Shown in pieces: positions 22,411 to 35,130 of a DNA stretch of 64,000 nt. The stretch is from Telopea speciosissima (taxonomy: Eukaryota > Streptophyta > Magnoliopsida > Proteales > Proteaceae). The notes beneath the pieces are model-generated. The model worked only from the letters and a program-made list of their open reading frames with translations, ran no database searches and was not told the DNA's origin. The stretch covers positions 20,803,913-20,867,912 of the forward strand of contig NC_057923.1 of NCBI RefSeq assembly GCF_018873765.1. The letters are read 5' to 3'. How positions within the stretch are numbered: position 1 is the stretch's first letter; each line of letters begins with the position of its first letter. The position numbers and the translations under genes are program-made.

Positions 22411-22599
22411 AACAAGGAAGCAAAATCTTTGGGTAAAAAATAAAGGAAAGGAAAGGAGACGAAAGTAAAATCAGAAAAACAAGGATATAACACTAAAGCT
22501 TCAAATTATTTCTCAATTGGAACTAAAATGTAAATGAAAAGCATGGTGTGCTATACAGGTTTTTTTTATTATTATTTGGCCCCGTGTGCCATGCAGTTC

Positions 22600-23070
22600 A
22601 GATTTGTGATTGTTTCTGGCAGAAACAATCTTCTTCTTCAAGAACAATTAAAGAGACCTGGAACAAAGAAAGTTAGATTCCGGAGTGAGTCTCTGGGGAA
22701 AACTCTCCAACGATCAAGTCAGTACATTGATCAGTGTGTGCTCAAAGGAGAATGAAAGAGATTCAGAATTGTTTACCTCTGGCCTGAAGCTTAGTTTTTA
22801 TAATGTTTATGGGATATGTCCCTGCTTGAGTAGTAGATCTCAGTTCTGATAGGAATAGGATCCTTGGAGTTTCCTTTTCTCTCGAGATACGTAGGAGTTA
22901 TAATAGGAATATAATAAGTTACCAATTGTAGTTGGTATCAAGTTGGGATTGACTTCCTTTTTTATTGAGGAGGATTCCAATTGTGCACGGAGTTATTTTT
23001 CACATTCCTTTGTAGGCATGCCACATGGTGCACTTTGATTGGTGGTGGATATTAGTCCACATCAGAGATT
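22600..23070. mobile_element. LTR-like segment
   Basis: The segment begins near tgtgattgtttctggcag, contains the gaaaactctccaacgatcaag type of run common in plant LTRs, and ends near attagtccacatca. A clean TSD was not found. Treat it as a tentative solo LTR. Confidence 0.35.
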
Positions 23071-23679
23071 GTTTACTAAATTTGAGAAAGTGCGTATCAA
23101 GCGGGTCTTAAACCTATCCAATGGTCAACCTACCAAACTTACCAAGTCAGTTGAAAATTTGTGTGATGGAAACGTCTCAGGTTAAGGCCTAATGAAAACC
23201 ATAGTCTTATAAACATGAGAGACTAGATGGCCGAATTGGGTTGAATTGCAACCCGACATATTTGTTATTCAACGTATCCATAAAACCAACCAAGGGAGAA
23301 AAAAAAAAAAGTATAATAACTATTGAATTTGACATTTTTTTGGAGTCCAATTTTTCTAGTTTTCTAGACGAGTGCCTCTTTTTGTCACATGGAAAAATTT
23401 GATGAGTCCAAATTTTGTGCACAGATAAATCCTTATACCCCTCTCCACATGTCAAGTTTCAACGCAAACAAGAGTTTATCAAGTGACAAAATAAATAATT
23501 GAAAAATTAAGGACCACCAAAAGGTTGTGTGGACCAATTAGGGGATGTATGGATATACATTAGAGGGTAAATGATTGAATTTGTCTATGAAATCTAATAC
23601 ATCAATGTAGACCATTGCGACATATCCAACTGTTAGAATCCCCATATCACGCTTCCAAAAGGAAAAATTACCATGCTAG
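23071..23679. other. Intergenic stretch
   Basis: No gene or element end is recognised. A poly-A tract lies at about 23300-23312. Confidence 0.4.
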
Positions 23680-23875
23680 AATCTCAAGGGGGGAGCTCAC
23701 TTGGCAAGGGACCATGCCTAAGGAAGGAGAGGTCTTGAGTTCAATTCCTCTCCATCCTTGGGGCCACCCGACTGAAAGTGGTTTTGTGGTTCTCATGGGC
23801 TCCCATCTTTCCTGGTTTATGTAGGTTGCATCTTACATGGACTGAGGTTTACCCAGTGTACCCCTAAAAAAATAA
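23680..23875 (+). mobile_element. tRNA-derived SINE
   Basis: A-box-like ggagctcacttggcaaggg is followed by B-box-like gagttcaattcctctc about 50 bases on. A body follows, ending in cccctaaaaaaataaa. The spacing of the two boxes and the A-rich end fit a tRNA-related SINE. Confidence 0.55.
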
Positions 23876-24679
23876 AGGTGGGCTAGGGAAATAATACTAA
23901 AAAAAATACCATGCTCTAGAACAATCTAAAGACGTGCCTGTCGAAAGATAGTTTTGCTGATTTTCTGTGGAACAACGAATAAAGCACCATATTGAGTTTT
24001 CTTTCACCCATGGTAGAGAGAATCTCTTCATCCATGGGTTCTGGAGCTTTGACAACGGTCGAGCAATTCCAAGGGCACTTTGGACATTCATCATATAAGG
24101 AAAAGTCATTATGAGATCGCAGCAATGATTTTTTCTCGAAAAACACCTGGGTCAGTTTGAAGGTTCTTGCAAAACAAAAAACTCTAGAATTAGAAAGCCT
24201 ATCTGGGCTTCCTCCCAATTCCGGAACCCAAGTTGTCGCCTCTCCACTCCCGGCTAATATCAAACCATAGGGTTATAGCATCTTCGGATAGGTTCAGAAA
24301 GGGTGTTAATTGTTTAGCAAGTGAGGAAGTTTGAGTAATAATTTGTCGGGAAAAAACAAGTTATGGTTATTCTCAGTTTAGTCCTGTCTGATCCTCTCCT
24401 GTTCTTCACCTTCATTATCTTCTTATTGCGTCCATATTCTTTCAATAGGTGGTACTGTTTATGAACTTAATTTTGCTTTATCGTTCTTCATTGACATATT
24501 GATTGTAGTCTTCATTTGATAGTCAATGGGTAGAGTCTTATAGTCTTGTAGTTGGGGAAAAAATCTTCACCATGCCCCCGTTTTGTTTAAAATGGTTTCA
24601 GCATGTATTCTCAAAGGCTGCTTTTCACTTCACAAATTGATGGAATAAAGTTCATCTGATCTTCTGTCAAAGAGTTGAA
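23876..24679. other. Upstream region of SEN2
   Basis: No coding sequence is recognised. It presumably contains the promoter and 5' leader of SEN2; no clear TATA box or splice sites could be fixed. Confidence 0.4.
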
Positions 24680-25423
24680 ATGGGACCAAGGTGGAAGGGA
24701 AAGGGTTCAGAAGCTAAAGCCCTTGCAGAACCCATGTCAAAAATAGTCCAACAACTACAATCTTCTCTAATACAATCCCAAACACATGGGTCACTCTCAG
24801 GTTGCAGTGTTCTTATTGAAGCAGAACCTGAACAAGCTCATCTTCTAAATATGGCATGTTTTGGCAGGCCCATTGTCACAGCTGAGAAAGATAAGCAGTG
24901 GTATCAATTGGGTTTTGAGGAGGCCTTCTACCTATGTCACTCTCTCAAATGTCTCCAAATTGTAGGGGTGGAAGATAATTGTGCAAAGAAAGAAGAAGAG
25001 CTTTGGAAGTACATGAATTCTAAGAGAACAGAATTCCCTTATTTTTATAAGGCTTATTCTCATCTTCGGATGAAAAATTGGGCTGTTCGGCCAGGTTCTC
25101 AGTATGGCGTGGACTTTGTTGCTTACCGTCACCACCCGGCTCTAGTGCATTCTGAATATGCAGTGATTCTTCTGTCGGAAGGTGGTGATAATGTGAATAG
25201 GCGATTGAGGGTTTGGTCTGATTTGGAAGGCACCATTAGGCTCTGTGGCAGTGTTGCCAAAACGTTGTTGGTTCTTACTATCAGTAGTAATGGCTTCGAT
25301 TCGGTTTTTCCTTTATGTTTGAAGCAGTACAGTGTTGAAGAACGTACATGCACGAGGTGGAATCCTGAGCAGAATCGTGAAGATCATCTTGTTATAAAAA
25401 ATGTTGTAAATGAGACTCAGTAG
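24680..25423 (+). CDS. SEN2: tRNA-splicing endonuclease catalytic subunit SEN2
   Basis: A 247-residue intronless protein of the SEN2 family. This is the catalytic subunit that cuts intron-containing pre-tRNAs in the heterotetrameric splicing endonuclease. The N-terminal domain (about 40-110) carries GFEEAFYLCHSLKCL. The nuclease domain carries SQYGVDFVAYRHHPALVHSEYAVILLS and SVAKTLLVL, placing the expected catalytic triad at Tyr142, His157 and Lys194, all present. The start MGPRWKGKGSEAKALAEP matches the usual plant N-terminus and the length is normal for plant SEN2. It looks intact and is the only conserved single-copy housekeeping gene in the window. Its neighbours are transposon remnants, so no operon-like context exists. 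Confidence 0.92.
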   Translation: MGPRWKGKGSEAKALAEPMSKIVQQLQSSLIQSQTHGSLSGCSVLIEAEPEQAHLLNMACFGRPIVTAEKDKQWYQLGFEEAFYLCHSLKCLQIVGVEDNCAKKEEELWKYMNSKRTEFPYFYKAYSHLRMKNWAVRPGSQYGVDFVAYRHHPALVHSEYAVILLSEGGDNVNRRLRVWSDLEGTIRLCGSVAKTLLVLTISSNGFDSVFPLCLKQYSVEERTCTRWNPEQNREDHLVIKNVVNETQ

Positions 25424-27505
25424 ACATTTGGTTTTACATTTTGGCCTGTTTAGGCAGTTTGTTTGGTTTGATTAGAGTCACTTTACTAGTAAATCTGGAG
25501 GTGATGGTTGTTGTCATTGTCGTTGTCTATAACCAATGTCATTGGCCTCAAATAATCCTCTCCTAGTAGTAATTGAAGTTTCACTATGATTGCCACCATT
25601 GGTGCTGCTGAATCCAAATATATGGTCATGGCCTTCTATGGGAGTTCTTGAGACTGGCCATCCGTTGCAGAGAAGCGACAAGCACTTTCTCCTCTGGAGA
25701 ACAATCTCCTCAATATCATTTCCTATCTCAAATGAATGTGGAGAAGAACTCAAGTGAAGGACTTAGTTTATCACATGAAGCTTTCTCTTCTTCGCTTAAT
25801 CCAAAGGTAGTAATTATTCTAAACCATTTAATTCTAGTGCTTTCTATTAAATGACAATGATATTAAAGCTAAATGCTATTAACATCACATTCCTCATCTA
25901 AGCAGCCACTGCTTTGTAAACTGTATACTATACCAGCAATGCCCTAGCAAAAATTAGAATTTGCTGCTTCTCTGCTCTGCAACATGGGCACCATGGGTTG
26001 TGTGGCTACCAACCTTGCTCCCAAAGCTCCTGCAATTGCAGGTTTGTTTTCTTTATGCCTGGAAATATCGGTTTTGTTAAATTAGCGTTCTCCTTTGTAT
26101 AGAGGTTATTGTTTGATGATCTGTACAATTATATCTTCATTCAAAGCACTTCATATGAGTCACTTGTTGGTTCTGATGCGAGTAGTTGTTATATTGTGAA
26201 GAAAATAAATAATGTTGAATAATTTATACACGAAATCCATATTCACTTGTTTTGGATGGAGTTTTGTTGACAGAAACTTTGATAGGATGTGTAAGAGTGT
26301 GATGAAACTTGTATCAGATGTTCTAGGTCCTTTCTTAAAATCTATTTTCTGAGGAAGGAATTTTCTCAGTGAAATCCGATATACAGTTTGGATGGAGTTT
26401 TATTGACTGAAACTTTAATAAGATGTGTATGAGTGTGATGAAACTTGTATCAGATGTTGTATATCCTTTCTTAAATTCTCCCTTTTTTTGACTCTGGATA
26501 CTCTGGGTAGTTTCAGTGAATGTCCAATAGATTTCATCCCCAAGAAGAAATCAGAAACTAAGAGATGAGGGAGTTGCAGCTGCAACTTGTTAAACTGCCG
26601 GCAGCAACAGAAAGGCCATAAACGAATAATTTGTTATGGAGGTTTTAATGCTATTAAGTATTATCTTTAATTGAAGGGTGTACTTCCCCCCTCCCCCCTT
26701 TTTCGGTGGCCTAATTAAACTGATAGGTTATTTTCAATCACATGAAACTGGAAAACAAATCATGTTTGAGCTGAAATCTTTTATCCATGATGTTTATGAG
26801 AAGTTCTGCAATAATTCTCATCGTCTTGCTGCGCTAAAGTTTGAGGCCAAGAATCATAATTGGCATGCTGGCTTCAGTGAGTCTATTATCTCCACACTAT
26901 ATTGAAGCTCTAAAAGGCTTTCCAAGTTTGATTTACCCAAATTTGAAATATACTCCTGGGGGCCAGATCTTAAATCTGTCCATATTTAGTCAGTAGTTAC
27001 CCATTGATCTATCATCATATGATGAAGAGAATTGTAAAGAGAGAAGCAGCAAATGAAGAGGAAGGGTTGACAGCCTTGCTATAGAACTAGACAGGAGAAC
27101 TCCCTCTCTCCCTCAGCTTCCATCTCCCTCCCTCTCCAGCTCTGACTCCTCCCTCCCCTCCCTTGCCGGCTTCATCAGCACTCCCTCCATTCTAACAACT
27201 GGCCTTCATCTCTGACTCCATCCACATCGTCCCTTTATTTGAGCACACTCATCAAAGGCACCTCCTTCCAAATCTTGGGCCTCGCACTGGTGATGAATGC
27301 CAACACTCTCCTTCCAATTCACTTTGAAATCTTGTCTGTTTAAATTGTGGAGTTTAATGCAGACCAGGTTCCTCCATCACGAGGACTATAGAACGGAAGC
27401 ATGACATTGTATCTAGTGTCAGAAAAATACCACAGCTCATCTCCTCCACTTTACACTTTGAGTAACTGTTCTTTCACAGCCAGGACTTGTGCAGAAGTTT
27501 GAAAA
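25424..27505. other. Downstream of SEN2: unassigned, partly exon-like
   Basis: A segment at about 25510-25807 is open in more than one plus-strand frame and ends in a donor-like AAAG|GTAGT. A short ATG frame at 25985-26041 (MGTMGCVATNLAPKAPAIAG) ends in CAG|GTTTG. A frame at 26678-26905 contains FELKSFIHDVYEKFCNNSHRLAALKFEAKNHNW. I recognise none of these and could not join them into one reading frame. A direct repeat of about 90 bases (26270-26340 and 26395-26465) and a CT-rich run (27105-27165) are present. Confidence 0.3.
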
Positions 27506-27509
27506 CATC

Positions 27510-27940
27510 ACTTTATATACTCTATACACAAGAAATGAGCATGATCAGATGATTATTAGCCATCTAAACTTAATATTGTTTTCTAGGGCTTTTGTAATTG
27601 AAATTTCATTTTAGTTGCTCAATTAATGCAAAGTTTCATCAACTATGAATTCCATTCAAATCCTCTTATCAAGATACATGTGAGGAGAAGGGGGGAGGGG
27701 TTGTGGATGAAGAGAACTGCTTATTCTGCTACTCTCTTAAGCAAGAGTTTATAGGTCATAATGTATGCAGCCTTATCCCTATTTTCACAGAGAGACTGTT
27801 TCCAAACTCGAACCCGTGACCACTTGGTCACAATGGAGCAACTTTACCGCTGCACCAAGGCTCGTCCTCTCCATGTGGCTCAAACAAACATGCAATATGG
27901 GCAAGCTTACCAATTTCTCATGTTAGTAGGTTTAGTCATG
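27510..27940 (-). pseudogene. Relic of a PUT copy: 3' flank and last codons, split by Au SINE
   Basis: The part at 27515-27745 is homologous to the 3' flank of PUT-1 (10046-10335). To the right of the Au SINE the match resumes with ttaccaatttctca and ttagta (27908-27926), corresponding to 10377-10396, which covers the PUT-1 stop codon and last codons. Beyond this the similarity ends. This is best explained as the 3' tail of a lost transporter copy. Confidence 0.5.
27748..27882 (-). mobile_element. Au SINE with tRNA-like head
   Basis: On the minus strand: gacgagccttggtgcagcgg (A box region), then gtcacgggttcgagtttgg (B box), then aaacagtctctctg, ataaggctgcatacattatga. This is the order of the angiosperm Au SINE. 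The 3' end is shortened. It interrupts the PUT relic between its flank and coding end. Confidence 0.8.
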
Positions 27941-28254
27941 GAATGAGAGTTTTCCTAGCCAAACTTTTTAACATAGACTTAAGATTAGTATCATATAGGT
28001 AGTTAAAGGAAACATTAGAAAAGTCATCTGTGAGTTTTGCAAATTCTAAAAATTTGAAAAGAGAGTGCCATGAAATTTTAAAAGATTCACAAGAGGGAAG
28101 CTTGATCAATTCTTTGTTTGGACTGCTAGCGTCTGAGATAATGATGCCTAATTTTGAAGCTTGTTTCTATCCATGAAGAATCCTAGAGAGATTCGATTCC
28201 AAAATATCCATTGATTTGACAATTAACACCCTGCCCAACTATGACAATGCAAAA

Positions 28255-28985
28255 AGCTCAGCTTGTTAATCTACGTTGAGGTTAAAAAGGCTTGTGCATA
28301 TTAAAACAGGACAAAAGTGGTCATAGTTAGAAAAATATAAATTGGAAATGTTGCTAACAGAATCCATAGAATTACTATCATAGGGGTAATAGTGGTTAGA
28401 GGGATGGGGGGGGGGGATATCTAAGTCCTGGATCCACTTTGTTACAGATCTCATCACAACATGGGGATCAGCTGAGCCTGATGCATGGATTACTTTGTTC
28501 TTTACATCCCAAATAAAATAACATGTAATAAGAAAAATTGAAGAAAACCAAACCGAAGACTGTTTAACTAAAGAACTGGAGAGGAAAAGGGAACAACACA
28601 ATTGTGCCAATGAGGGGTTGGAGAGAAGTTCTATTCTCAATCCAAGGGGGCTAGAAGCCCAGATACGCTTAGTCCAATCACAAGATAGAAAGAGATGCCA
28701 CATGAACTCATCACAAGAACCACACAAGACACAAGGAGATTCGATCGCCATTCATTTTGATAGAACAACCCTATTGGGAAGTCATGCATTTAAGACATGC
28801 CACAAGAACATTTTAAATTTTGGATGGACATTAAGTTTCTAGTAAAATCTCCACCATTTAGAGATGATTGGATTTGATTGAGATTTTGAAAAAAATTTAG
28901 CAGCAAGTTGAGTGGAAAAATATCCAGAATTAGTTCACAGTACTTGAGGAATTCACATAACCAGCACCTCCAATTCTCCATCATA
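28255..28985 (-). mobile_element. LINE fragment with zf-RVT domain
   Basis: The minus strand reads SKWWRFY, then FKMFLWHVLNA, then CVLCGSCDEFMWHLFLSCDWTKRIWASSPLGL. These are the end of the reverse transcriptase and the zinc-binding domain of plant L1-type LINEs. Stops lie between the parts and the RNase H end is missing. The zinc domain is a close relative of that at 8842-10045. Confidence 0.75.
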
Positions 28986-31900
28986 AATTTGTTCCTCTAT
29001 CTATCCACCCCAGATAGATAGAGATAAAGAATGACATTGATCCAAAACATCTGCTTTTAAGTCTCGAACAATAACTAGCACTGTTTTGGTTTTATTATGA
29101 AATAATCTATAGTCCCTTTCTTAGAAAAAAAACAAAAAAGCAAGTTTACTTAACAATCAAGCCAATAGAGTCGGAACCACCAAACTGCTTTTACCAACAC
29201 GTGTACCTTCATATCGCTATAAATACAGATCCCATTGAGAAGTAAAGCTACAATCAAAGAAAAGGAGATCCTTACTATCCAATCCAGCCGACAGAAGCAA
29301 TAAAGTAGAGCAACACGGATATTTCTACGGTTGCAATAGAATGTACTACAAGTAGTAAAGGACTGTTTCAAAGTCTTGTATTACTATAAGGTCAATGCAG
29401 TGTACGACAGTCTGGCCAAACTCCACTTATTGACTGAAGGAGGGTAATAACCCTGTAGTCTTGTGTTCACTTGCTTATCAATGAAATTCTGATTACCAAA
29501 AAAAAAACAAAAAGACTGTCTCAAAGTGTCATTAGGGAACCAGATTGCAATTTCCCGTGGAATTTTTGAGGTTTTGGATCAGATTACCTGTTGTATTTTT
29601 AATGTTTTTTAATTAAAGATTCAAAATATTTTTTTATTAAGTGTGTTAGAGGGTTGAGTCTTTTCCTAATAGACACCTAAATAGCCAATGAGTGTGCCTA
29701 TTGGAAGGCTTGTTTAAATGGCAAACAAACAAACCTTGTGGAAAAAGACATGCATGTCTTGGGGCATATCTTTTAGGAGACATTCCTTGGTAGTGTCTCT
29801 TCTTCTCTTATATGAAGAGAAGAGATCTTGCCCATTTCTCTGATATGGTTTTAAAAAACAATCTTAAATATTGTTTTCTTCTCTATATTAATCTGTCAGT
29901 GTCTATGAGTTAGTGAATATAACCTTTGGACTCCCTTTTTAATCACTTTTGGAACTGCAACCTATGTAATTAGAGAGTTGTTTTATCATGGGGGTATAGA
30001 TGCATTGTTAACCCGGATTGCAGAATTGAAACATCTAAAAACCTTAAGGAGAGCATTGTTTGATGTGACTCAACTCTACCATTTATTGTTCAGATATCAC
30101 AAGAGGACGTGTATTGGTGTACTTCAACATCTATAAGAATATTTCAGTGCTATAATACTTGTTGAGCATACTAATCAGATAAATTTTATACTTCTCGTTG
30201 TATTATATTTCTAGTCATATACTTGCCACATCTAACACTAACCAGGCTGATTTGATGTTGAAAAACCAAGAATAAGTGACATTCTAAATCACCAAATCAG
30301 ATTCAGATCTATGAAATCTCTTACTGCCCTGCAGCTGCCCCCAGACATCCAAAAATCTATGGAAAAACTGTTGGACAAGTGTGTGTCCATCAAACCCGGT
30401 TCGGTCCGGTTCAACCCGATTCACCTTTGTATTGAACATTTATATATTTTAGTTTGATACTATCACATGCGATATAAACTTTTTGAGCATTATGTGTCCC
30501 TAAGTTTTACTTAAAATGGTAGTCACAACTAGGGTTTGGGCTGGGCACCCTTATCATATGGTCATCGCATTGGGTATGCCTAGACATGTGATGTCAGGGT
30601 ACGAATGTGAGTGCTCACATGTTTGATGTGTGCATTGGCGAAGAATCTACTTTGTCGATTCCCTCATGTATTACTACCAGATGTAGGAAGGGATAGACAT
30701 GTGTCACCGACACCCTGTGCCTGAGGGAACCCTGTCACTGTAAAGTGTGATCGCATTCTTTGGTTCATCAATGACTGAGACTCAAGCGAGTCAAAGCCGG
30801 TGTTCTGAGAATGCGTGAACACTTTGTGAGTGAAGGAGTTATCCAACACGGTCACCACTACCCGATTGGGGAACACCAAGATAGAGACTGTCTGTGCATG
30901 GTCGGATCAGAATCTGGATCCAGTGCCGTTTTGGAAATGGTTCTGCAAAAATCTATTTTACATAAAATGATACATTATTTATAATTATTTAAACAATGTA
31001 TTTTATCGAGTTTTACGGGACCTGATCAGATGCACAAACGCTCTTATATGGACATGTACTATGGATTGGGGTTTGGCAGTACATGTGTACATGCCCTAGA
31101 TTCCATAATGATGGTGTTGATTAGTGGGGGGGGGTTGTATATGATAAATAGTTATCATATAGGGAGTTATTTAGAATTTGCTAATTTAATTGGCTCTTTA
31201 TTTAATTAATGGTTTTTTGTGCTAATTGTAATTATCCATTAATAATTAAATAAAATAGCTAATTAACACATTCCCTATTAGATTCTGCTTTTTCACCTAG
31301 TAAAGGACTTTGAGATAAACAGAAAGAACCAATCAAGAGATATATCAGGAGAGAGAGAGTTAGACTCTCACTGTGATTATATTAAATCCTATTAAGATTT
31401 AATTTAAAATTTTTTTTATTTAAAAGGAGACCAAAACATGGGAGAGGAGGCTTCCATGTTTTTCAAAGCTACCCCCTCTCCACGTTTTTGGCTTCCCCTT
31501 CTCTCTCTCTTGTGTTTCTTCTTCTTGCTCTCTAGTTCTTGAGGGCTAGGGTTTTAGAAATCCAGATCCAGTTCGAGATACGTTGGGATTGGCTTGGAGA
31601 ACCTTGGTAGCACCGGTTGAGGTTCAGATCTGTCTGCTCGAAGTGCCTCTTGGAGGAAGAACCACTATCTATTGGAGGAGCAACACTTGAGGCTCACCAG
31701 GTTAGCAGTTATTGAATAATTTCTTTTTGTTTTAATTATTTAATGTTCATGGGATGCGAAAGAAACTCGAATCGACCTTTTCCGCTGCGCATTCGAGTTA
31801 GGGATGGATCCCCCTTGCCATGTGATGGACTAGGGATGAGTTTCTTCGTCCCTACTGTGATAATAAATTTTATGGGACACATGAGGGAAGGAGAAACCCT

Positions 31901-32392
31901 AACAGGGATGCACCAGGGTTCCCATGGGCGACCATGGGAAGCCCTAAAAATTAAATGGGACACCCATGGGACACCATGGGCTAACCCAGGGTGTGCAAAA
32001 CCCTAAGGATAAATATCTTGGTCTCTTTAGGGAACCATGGTCTGATCCCTGGACCGTTGTTTGACCCACAAAAACAACCCTACAAACAAGCCCATATGGG
32101 TAGAATCAGTATTATAACGAATCATGCCACCATTCCTATTGAATAATACAGCTGCAGGATGCCATCTATCAAGCCAAAGTCAAGTATGTTGCTCATTATC
32201 AACAAGATGTTGCACCATATGTTCAGATCAAGATCTATACTTCAATATTTTCTACTACACCCATAAACACCTCTTCAAAGGTTTTACTGTCTAGATTGAA
32301 TCCTTTTTCAAATATTTATGCTAAACTCATTTAACCCAAAGGTTACTTTTTCTCGAACCAATCCACCAAATTGTTTTCATGATGCTAACCAC
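28986..32392. other. Long intergenic stretch, probably eroded LTR elements
   Basis: No protein motif is found. The stretch 31440-31740 (CT-rich leader, then gaggttcagatctgtctgct and gaggctcaccaggttag) and 29645-29900 (starting tgttagagggttgagtc) look like LTR or leader sequence, but ends and TSDs could not be paired. A repeat of catgggacacc/ccatgg forms lies at 31915-31990. Confidence 0.35.
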
Positions 32393-32400
32393 ATATTCAT

Positions 32401-32788
32401 TAGGGGTGTAGTAAACAGATTGGATTCGGCTCAGATACAGATCGGATGTGATCGGATCCGGGTATTCCTTGGCCGAATATAGATACCTTTAAACAGATTC
32501 AGATGGATTCAGATGCGGGTCAAATTCAGATTTTCGACCATCTGTTTACATCTCTACCTTGTGTAACCTAGACCTTCCTCTCCCTAGTAGATACAGTTCA
32601 CTCTCAATCCATATCTCTTAGATCATGATTATCTTTTCCTCATATTCTAGAACTTGTTGAATCTTCAAAAATCCTCAAGATCATTATTACTTAATTTTTA
32701 TTATTAAGAATTCGGATTTTTTCCGGATATCTCTAAACGAATACGAATGCGGATCGGATTCAGATTTCGGTTATCCATTTACATCCCA
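32401..32788. mobile_element. hAT-type MITE (~387 bp family)
   Basis: The ends taggggtgtagtaaacagat and atccatttacatccca are inverted copies. They are flanked by an exact ATATTCAT duplication (32393-32400 and 32789-32796). It is the reverse of the 769-2779 element without the copia insertion, and a truncated relative is at 52126-52550. Confidence 0.85.
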
Positions 32789-33150
32789 ATATTCATTCCA
32801 TTAATACACTTCCCTCGAAGCCCTCCTTCCTCTTTTGGTTATCCATTTACATCCCTAATATTATAATGGTTGTAATGGTTTGGGTGAATTGGATAGGTTG
32901 GTGAGAATTTTTTAACCACATTAAGAAGATCAGATGACTTGATATGGTTGAGATAGCACATCGATTGAAATGAAAAAAATGCCCCTTCTGATAAAATTTT
33001 AGAGTTCTATATAGCATCACCAATGGTATAACATCCTTCCAAGCAAATATAACATTCTTCAAGGGTATGAGAGGAACCTTAAAAGATGGATAGATAAGTC
33101 AAGGTCGTATCAACAAACTTGGGAGTCCATTGGTTTTGAGGTTAAAGGTA

Positions 33151-33396
33151 GGCTTGGCCCCCACATTCCCACGGTCCCAAATAATGGTAGGAACCATCAC
33201 ATTGTTGCTAGTTAAAACATCCCTGTCTCATTCTTGGATGTAATTCCTCCCCCCTAGTGGCTTCACCAATTGGGCTTGGCCCCCACATTCCCGCGGTCCC
33301 AAATAATGGTAGGAACCATCACATTGTTGCTAGTTAAAACATCCCTGTCTCATTCTTGGATGTAATTCCTCCTCCCAAGTGGCTTCACCAATTGGG
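33151..33396. repeat. Tandem duplication, 122-bp unit x2
   Basis: Units 33151-33272 and 33273-33394 are nearly identical (ggcttggcccccacattccc through ggcttcaccaattggg), with only a few differences, so the duplication is recent. No coding function is seen. Confidence 0.85.
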
Positions 33397-34709
33397 CAAC
33401 ATTCCCTCTCCTTCCTCCCTCCCTCCGTCCTGTCTTCCCTTCTCTTGGACGTCCTTGTATTATTGGTGTTTTTGTTGAATATATTTTTTATTCACCCAAA
33501 TTTTTTTAAGGAGGTGGGACATTTTAGAATAAAATGAAAAATGTTAGAGTTGTTGATGTTCACTGTAGTAGTTTGGTATTCTCTAATCCTTCCACCTTTC
33601 TTGTGGATCATCCTGTGATTACCAGATGATGGGAATAACAAAGCAGAAATTTTTAACTAAGCACATAATGTCAATAAATGAATTGTCTCATTATTCGTTA
33701 TTTTTGGGTTTTTTCGTTGCATTCACTTACAACAAGAAACAACTACTAGTGTTTGGTGCAACACCTGCATTTTGGTGCATTCTTCTTCCTTTCCTTGGTC
33801 TTTTGTTCCGTCATATTCCTAATAACTTATCCAATTATAAAGTATAAATTGCTAATGCACAAATTCTACTTGGTACTGTTAGATAACCTTGTTTTTTTTT
33901 TTTTTTGGGTAAGAAGGTAACCTTGTTTAGTGACGTATCATCCATGTACTTCAACTCTTTCGTAATTTGTTTTGAGTAGATCTCCTTAGTTGTAACAAAT
34001 AGATTGTAATCTTTTCTATAAACAACTACTTATATCTATTTAATGTGATTTTACCAACGTTGAATGAGCATCGTGTGATGTATAGCCGATGTCGGTGATA
34101 TTTTGTTGTGCATCGTCCAGAATGAATTGGATGTCAGCAACAACTAGTTTTTTATATCTTCTCACTCCGAGAGTCACACCTCTTGAGGCTTCTGGATTAA
34201 TGTTTCTAACAAGTGTTTTCCTCTATAAATAAAGGACGTCTAGGACATTTTAGATATGATTTTCTAAGTGTACTACCCCCTCTTTCTCTCTAATTCTCTT
34301 CTTGGTTATGCCTCTCATTTTTTATTGTTTTGAGAAGTATTATAAGTCTCATATCCTTGTTGATTTAGCACAACCCGAGTATGTCCTGATGTAGCACAAT
34401 AAGTGAATGCAACAACTACTGGAAGGGCTTGTTGGGGCTATTTCATTTTGGAGACTGATTCACATTACCCGGGATTACACTATAGTGAGAATCTACAATC
34501 TTAAGGAGAGTGATTAGTGGCACTTCTCCGTCCCACTGTAACAAAGTTCAAGCTCTTGTTGTAGTAAACGAGTTGGTGATTATTCATGAAGTATTACTAC
34601 ACTGCAGTATATTCAAGTCAAGATAAATCTCTCCCACACAGCATCATTGTTCTTATTACAACAGAGAGTGATTCTATTCAATTCAACTACGTTTCAGCAA
34701 CAATTAGAT
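33397..34709. other. Intergenic stretch
   Basis: No gene recognised. There is a T run at 33893-33906 and a CT-rich patch at 33405-33440. Confidence 0.45.
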
Positions 34710-34882
34710 TAGAGATGTGAACGGATCGAATACAAATTGGATATAGCACTATCTGCATTCACATACGATTAGCTTCTGAACAGATTTCGATAATTTCTTG
34801 GAAATTGATTTTTGAATATGTATTCCCATATGGATACGAACACGAATCAAATACAGATTTTGAATATCCATTTACATTCTCT
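34710..34882. mobile_element. Short hAT-type MITE fragment
   Basis: Ends tagagatgtgaacggatcg and atatccatttacattctc are inverted and of the same terminal type as 15125-15742. It is only about 170 bases long. No TSD could be matched. Confidence 0.55.
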
Positions 34883-35130
34883 TGTCTATGTTGAGCGGAG
34901 GAGAACTCAAGAAGACGATAACTTGACTAGGGTTGATGTCGAAAGATTGGAGCCAATATCCACTAGGGGTTGATGTTGAACGGTTGAAATTGCAAAGATG
35001 TCTTCACAAATCTTTTTCTTTATTAATTTCTTGTTTCATGACATTTAATATATTGTGAACTGACAAGGGCATTTTATTTTATGCATTTATTTATTCATCC
35101 AAAAATAGGGTATTTGCAGAATATTATTTA

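Noticed and set aside
27748..27882. A tRNA gene
   Set aside because: The A and B boxes belong to the Au SINE head; no cloverleaf or mature tRNA ends.
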